The position numbers were made by a program, and so were the translations under genes. The notes beneath the pieces are model-generated. The model saw only the letters and a list, made by a program, of their open reading frames with translations, ran no database searches and was not told the DNA's origin. This document shows positions 4,800 through 6,967 of a DNA stretch of 6,967 nucleotides, piece by piece. Position 1 is the first letter of the stretch. Each line of letters opens with the position of its first letter. The stretch is from positions 1 through 6,967 of the forward strand of contig DDBE01000100.1 of NCBI GenBank assembly GCA_002332715.1, written 5' to 3'. Source of the stretch: Flavobacteriales bacterium UBA2040 (GTDB lineage: Bacteria > Bacteroidota > Bacteroidia > Flavobacteriales_D > Crocinitomicaceae).

Positions 4800-6967
4800 A
4801 TGGTTAATTTAACGGCAAACGACACGCTCAAAGGAGCGTTAAGAAAATTCTTTGGTTTCGACGGGTTCAAGGGTAGTCAAGAAGAGATTATTCAGAACCT
4901 ATTGGAGAACAAGAACACATTTGTTATCATGCCTACCGGTGGCGGAAAGTCGCTCTGCTACCAACTGCCCGCGCTTTTATCGGAAGGAACGGCTATCATT
5001 GTTTCCCCTTTAATTGCCTTGATGAAAAATCAAGTGGATGCCATTCGTGGGGTCAGTGAAGAAGAAGGTATTGCGCATGTTTTAAATTCCTCTTTGACGA
5101 AAACGGAGATCACTCGTGTGAAACAAGATATTGTGGATGGAGTAACTAAAATGTTGTTCGTTGCACCCGAATCTTTGACAAAACAAGAAAACATTGACTT
5201 TTTAACATCTGTAAACGTATCTTTTTTCGCTATTGATGAAGCGCATTGTATTAGTGAGTGGGGACATGATTTTAGACCCGAATACAGAAGATTAAGAGAG
5301 ATATTTGAGAAGATTTCCAATGTTCCGATAATAGCATTAACTGCAACGGCTACGCCAAAGGTTCAACACGATATTCAGAAGAGTTTGAACATGCTAGACG
5401 CTACTGTTTTTAAATCATCGTTCAACAGAGATAATTTATATTACGAAATACGACCGAAGCGCGACGTTCAAAAAGAAATCATTCGGTATATCCGTAAAAT
5501 GGCTGGCAAAAGCGGTATCATTTATTGCCTGAGTCGAAAAAAAGTGGAAGAAATTGCCGAACTCTTACAAGTAAATGGAATTTTGGCCTTACCCTATCAC
5601 GCAGGATTGGATGCTAATACACGTGCCAAACATCAAGACATGTTTTTGATGGAAGATGTGGATGTAATTGTGGCAACTATTGCCTTCGGGATGGGAATTG
5701 ACAAACCAGATGTTCGCTTTGTCATCCATCACGATATTCCAAAATCGATAGAAAGTTATTACCAAGAAACAGGTCGTGCTGGTCGCGACGGCGGTGAAGG
5801 CGAATGTTTATCGTTCTATAGTTACAAAGACATTGAGAAATTGGAGAAATTTCTCCAAGGAAAACCAGTTGCCGAATTGGAAATTGGCCGTCAATTGCTG
5901 CATGAAATCGTATCCTATGCCGAAACTTCGGTTTGTCGACGCAAATTCATTCTTCATTATTTTGGAGAAGTATTTGACGAAAAGAAATGCGATAAAGGTT
6001 GCGACAATTGCAAGCATCCGAAAGATAAAATTGAAGGAAAAGAGCAGATTATGCTTTTATTAAAAACCATTCTAGAACTGGAGGAACAACAAAAAGCGAA
6101 ACACGTTTGTGCTTTTCTTTACGGTAATGTTACTTCCGACATCAAGAGCTACAAGCACAATTTGATGGACAGCTTTGGCAAAGGAAAAGAATGGGATGAA
6201 AATTTCTGGAATGCTTGCTGTCGTCAGGCCGTAGTTTCTGGACTTATTTCGAAAGACATTGAAAGTTACGGAATTCTCAAGATAACGAAAAAAGGCCAAG
6301 CATTTTTAACTAAACCAACGTCATTTACGCTCATAAAAGAGAACGAATACTTATTGGAAGTGGATGACGATGTTGTCTTAAGTGGCAAAGGAGGCGCATT
6401 TGACGAAACACTTTATCAAATGCTACTTGACTTGCGTAAAAGCACTGCAAAATCGAGTAATGTGCCCCCGTTTGTTGTATTTCAAGAGCCATCTTTGAAG
6501 GACATGTGTTTTCAATATCCAATTACACTGGATGAATTGACCAACATTCAAGGAGTAGGTCAAGGAAAAGCAAAACGATACGGTAAACCGTTCGTTCATA
6601 TGATAGCGGAGTACGTTGAAACTAATGAAATTCACCGTCCGAATGATTTGGTGGTGAAATCTTTGGTGAATAAATCGGGATTGAAAGTTCAGTTGATTCA
6701 GAACATTGATCGCAAGTTGCCACTAGAAGATATCGGACAATCACAAGGGAAATCACTGGCTGAAGTAATAGATGAAATAGAAGCGATTGTTGCTTCTGGA
6801 ACACGGGTCAACATCAATTATTACATCGATGACATTCTAGATGCCGACAACCAGGAAGAAATTTTTGATTATTTCATAGAAGCAGAAACGGACGAATTAA
6901 TGGACGCTTACAACGAATTTGATGGCGATTATTCAGAAGAAGAATTGCGTTTGGTTCGGATCAAGTT
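4800..6967 (+). CDS. recQ: RecQ ATP-dependent DNA helicase (3' end outside window)
   Basis: RecQ is a 3'-to-5' superfamily 2 DNA helicase that unwinds recombination and repair intermediates. The frame is open for 722 codons to the right edge. Motifs in order are: Walker A MPTGGGKS (44-51, K50), DEAH box with the RecQ aromatic loop DEAHCISEWGHDFRPEY (146-162), motif III LTATATP (180-186), and motif VI QETGRAGRDG (322-331). The zinc site follows, with C379, C397, C401 and C404, then the winged-helix RQC region (about 405-520). An HRDC domain spans about 533-607, including IQGVGQGKAKRYG. A C-terminal region from about 613 resembles the RecQ helix-turn-helix domain (HTH_40), followed by an acidic tail. 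Bacteroidota homologues are, from memory, about 730 residues, so only a few codons are probably missing; E. coli RecQ, which lacks the extension, has 609. The start is ATG 4800, followed by ALRKFFGFDGFKGSQEEII, the expected RecQ N terminus. It is divergent from tatC and no lesion is visible. Confidence 0.96.
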   Translation, partial: MVNLTANDTLKGALRKFFGFDGFKGSQEEIIQNLLENKNTFVIMPTGGGKSLCYQLPALLSEGTAIIVSPLIALMKNQVDAIRGVSEEEGIAHVLNSSLTKTEITRVKQDIVDGVTKMLFVAPESLTKQENIDFLTSVNVSFFAIDEAHCISEWGHDFRPEYRRLREIFEKISNVPIIALTATATPKVQHDIQKSLNMLDATVFKSSFNRDNLYYEIRPKRDVQKEIIRYIRKMAGKSGIIYCLSRKKVEEIAELLQVNGILALPYHAGLDANTRAKHQDMFLMEDVDVIVATIAFGMGIDKPDVRFVIHHDIPKSIESYYQETGRAGRDGGEGECLSFYSYKDIEKLEKFLQGKPVAELEIGRQLLHEIVSYAETSVCRRKFILHYFGEVFDEKKCDKGCDNCKHPKDKIEGKEQIMLLLKTILELEEQQKAKHVCAFLYGNVTSDIKSYKHNLMDSFGKGKEWDENFWNACCRQAVVSGLISKDIESYGILKITKKGQAFLTKPTSFTLIKENEYLLEVDDDVVLSGKGGAFDETLYQMLLDLRKSTAKSSNVPPFVVFQEPSLKDMCFQYPITLDELTNIQGVGQGKAKRYGKPFVHMIAEYVETNEIHRPNDLVVKSLVNKSGLKVQLIQNIDRKLPLEDIGQSQGKSLAEVIDEIEAIVASGTRVNINYYIDDILDADNQEEIFDYFIEAETDELMDAYNEFDGDYSEEELRLVRIK

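Noticed and set aside
5030..6804. Several 60-96 codon frames inside 5030-6804 on both strands
   Set aside because: All lie within recQ, whose frame is fixed by helicase motifs along the full length.
1..6967. Defence system, mobile element, CRISPR or prophage
   Set aside because: All intact genes are housekeeping envelope or repair genes; no transposase, integrase, long repeat or array spacing was seen. RecQ next to these genes is not by itself evidence of a defence system.

Overview
The window reads as a stretch of a Bacteroidota chromosome, most likely Flavobacteriales. The signs are a long outer-membrane-type protein with an N-terminal carboxypeptidase-regulatory-like domain (the DUF5686 family) sitting between tatC and lptB, a RecQ with a long C-terminal extension, AT-rich codon use, no clear Shine-Dalgarno sequences before the starts, and a promoter-like TTG-18 bp-TATATTCG element ahead of recQ. 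The genus is not determined; a Fluviicola/Crocinitomix-like relative is only a guess.

Layout. Positions 2-73 are the last 23 codons of an unrecognised + strand gene, followed by a rho-independent terminator (97-127). Positions 126-582 on the - strand hold a decayed lipoprotein gene. It has a good signal peptide and lipobox, two in-frame stop codons and a +1 frameshift, and the frameshift is exactly explained by a 7-bp tandem duplication. Next comes a tight - strand operon, transcribed from right to left: tatC (4630-3839), the DUF5686 outer-membrane protein gene (3842-1371, sharing an ATGA with tatC) and lptB (1361-633, GTG start, 9 bp gap). The lipoprotein pseudogene lies 50 bp downstream of lptB on the same strand. 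A 169-bp divergent intergenic region (4631-4799) separates tatC from recQ, which runs + from 4800 off the right edge, probably only a few codons short of its end.

How the genes relate. The operon is an envelope-biogenesis group: TatC exports folded proteins across the inner membrane, LptB powers lipopolysaccharide transport to the outer membrane, and the DUF5686 protein is predicted to sit in the outer membrane with unknown function. RecQ is a DNA-repair helicase with no obvious functional tie; it is divergently transcribed. No mobile element, CRISPR array, tRNA, rRNA or phage gene was seen. The region is largely housekeeping, and the decayed lipoprotein gene is the main unexpected item.
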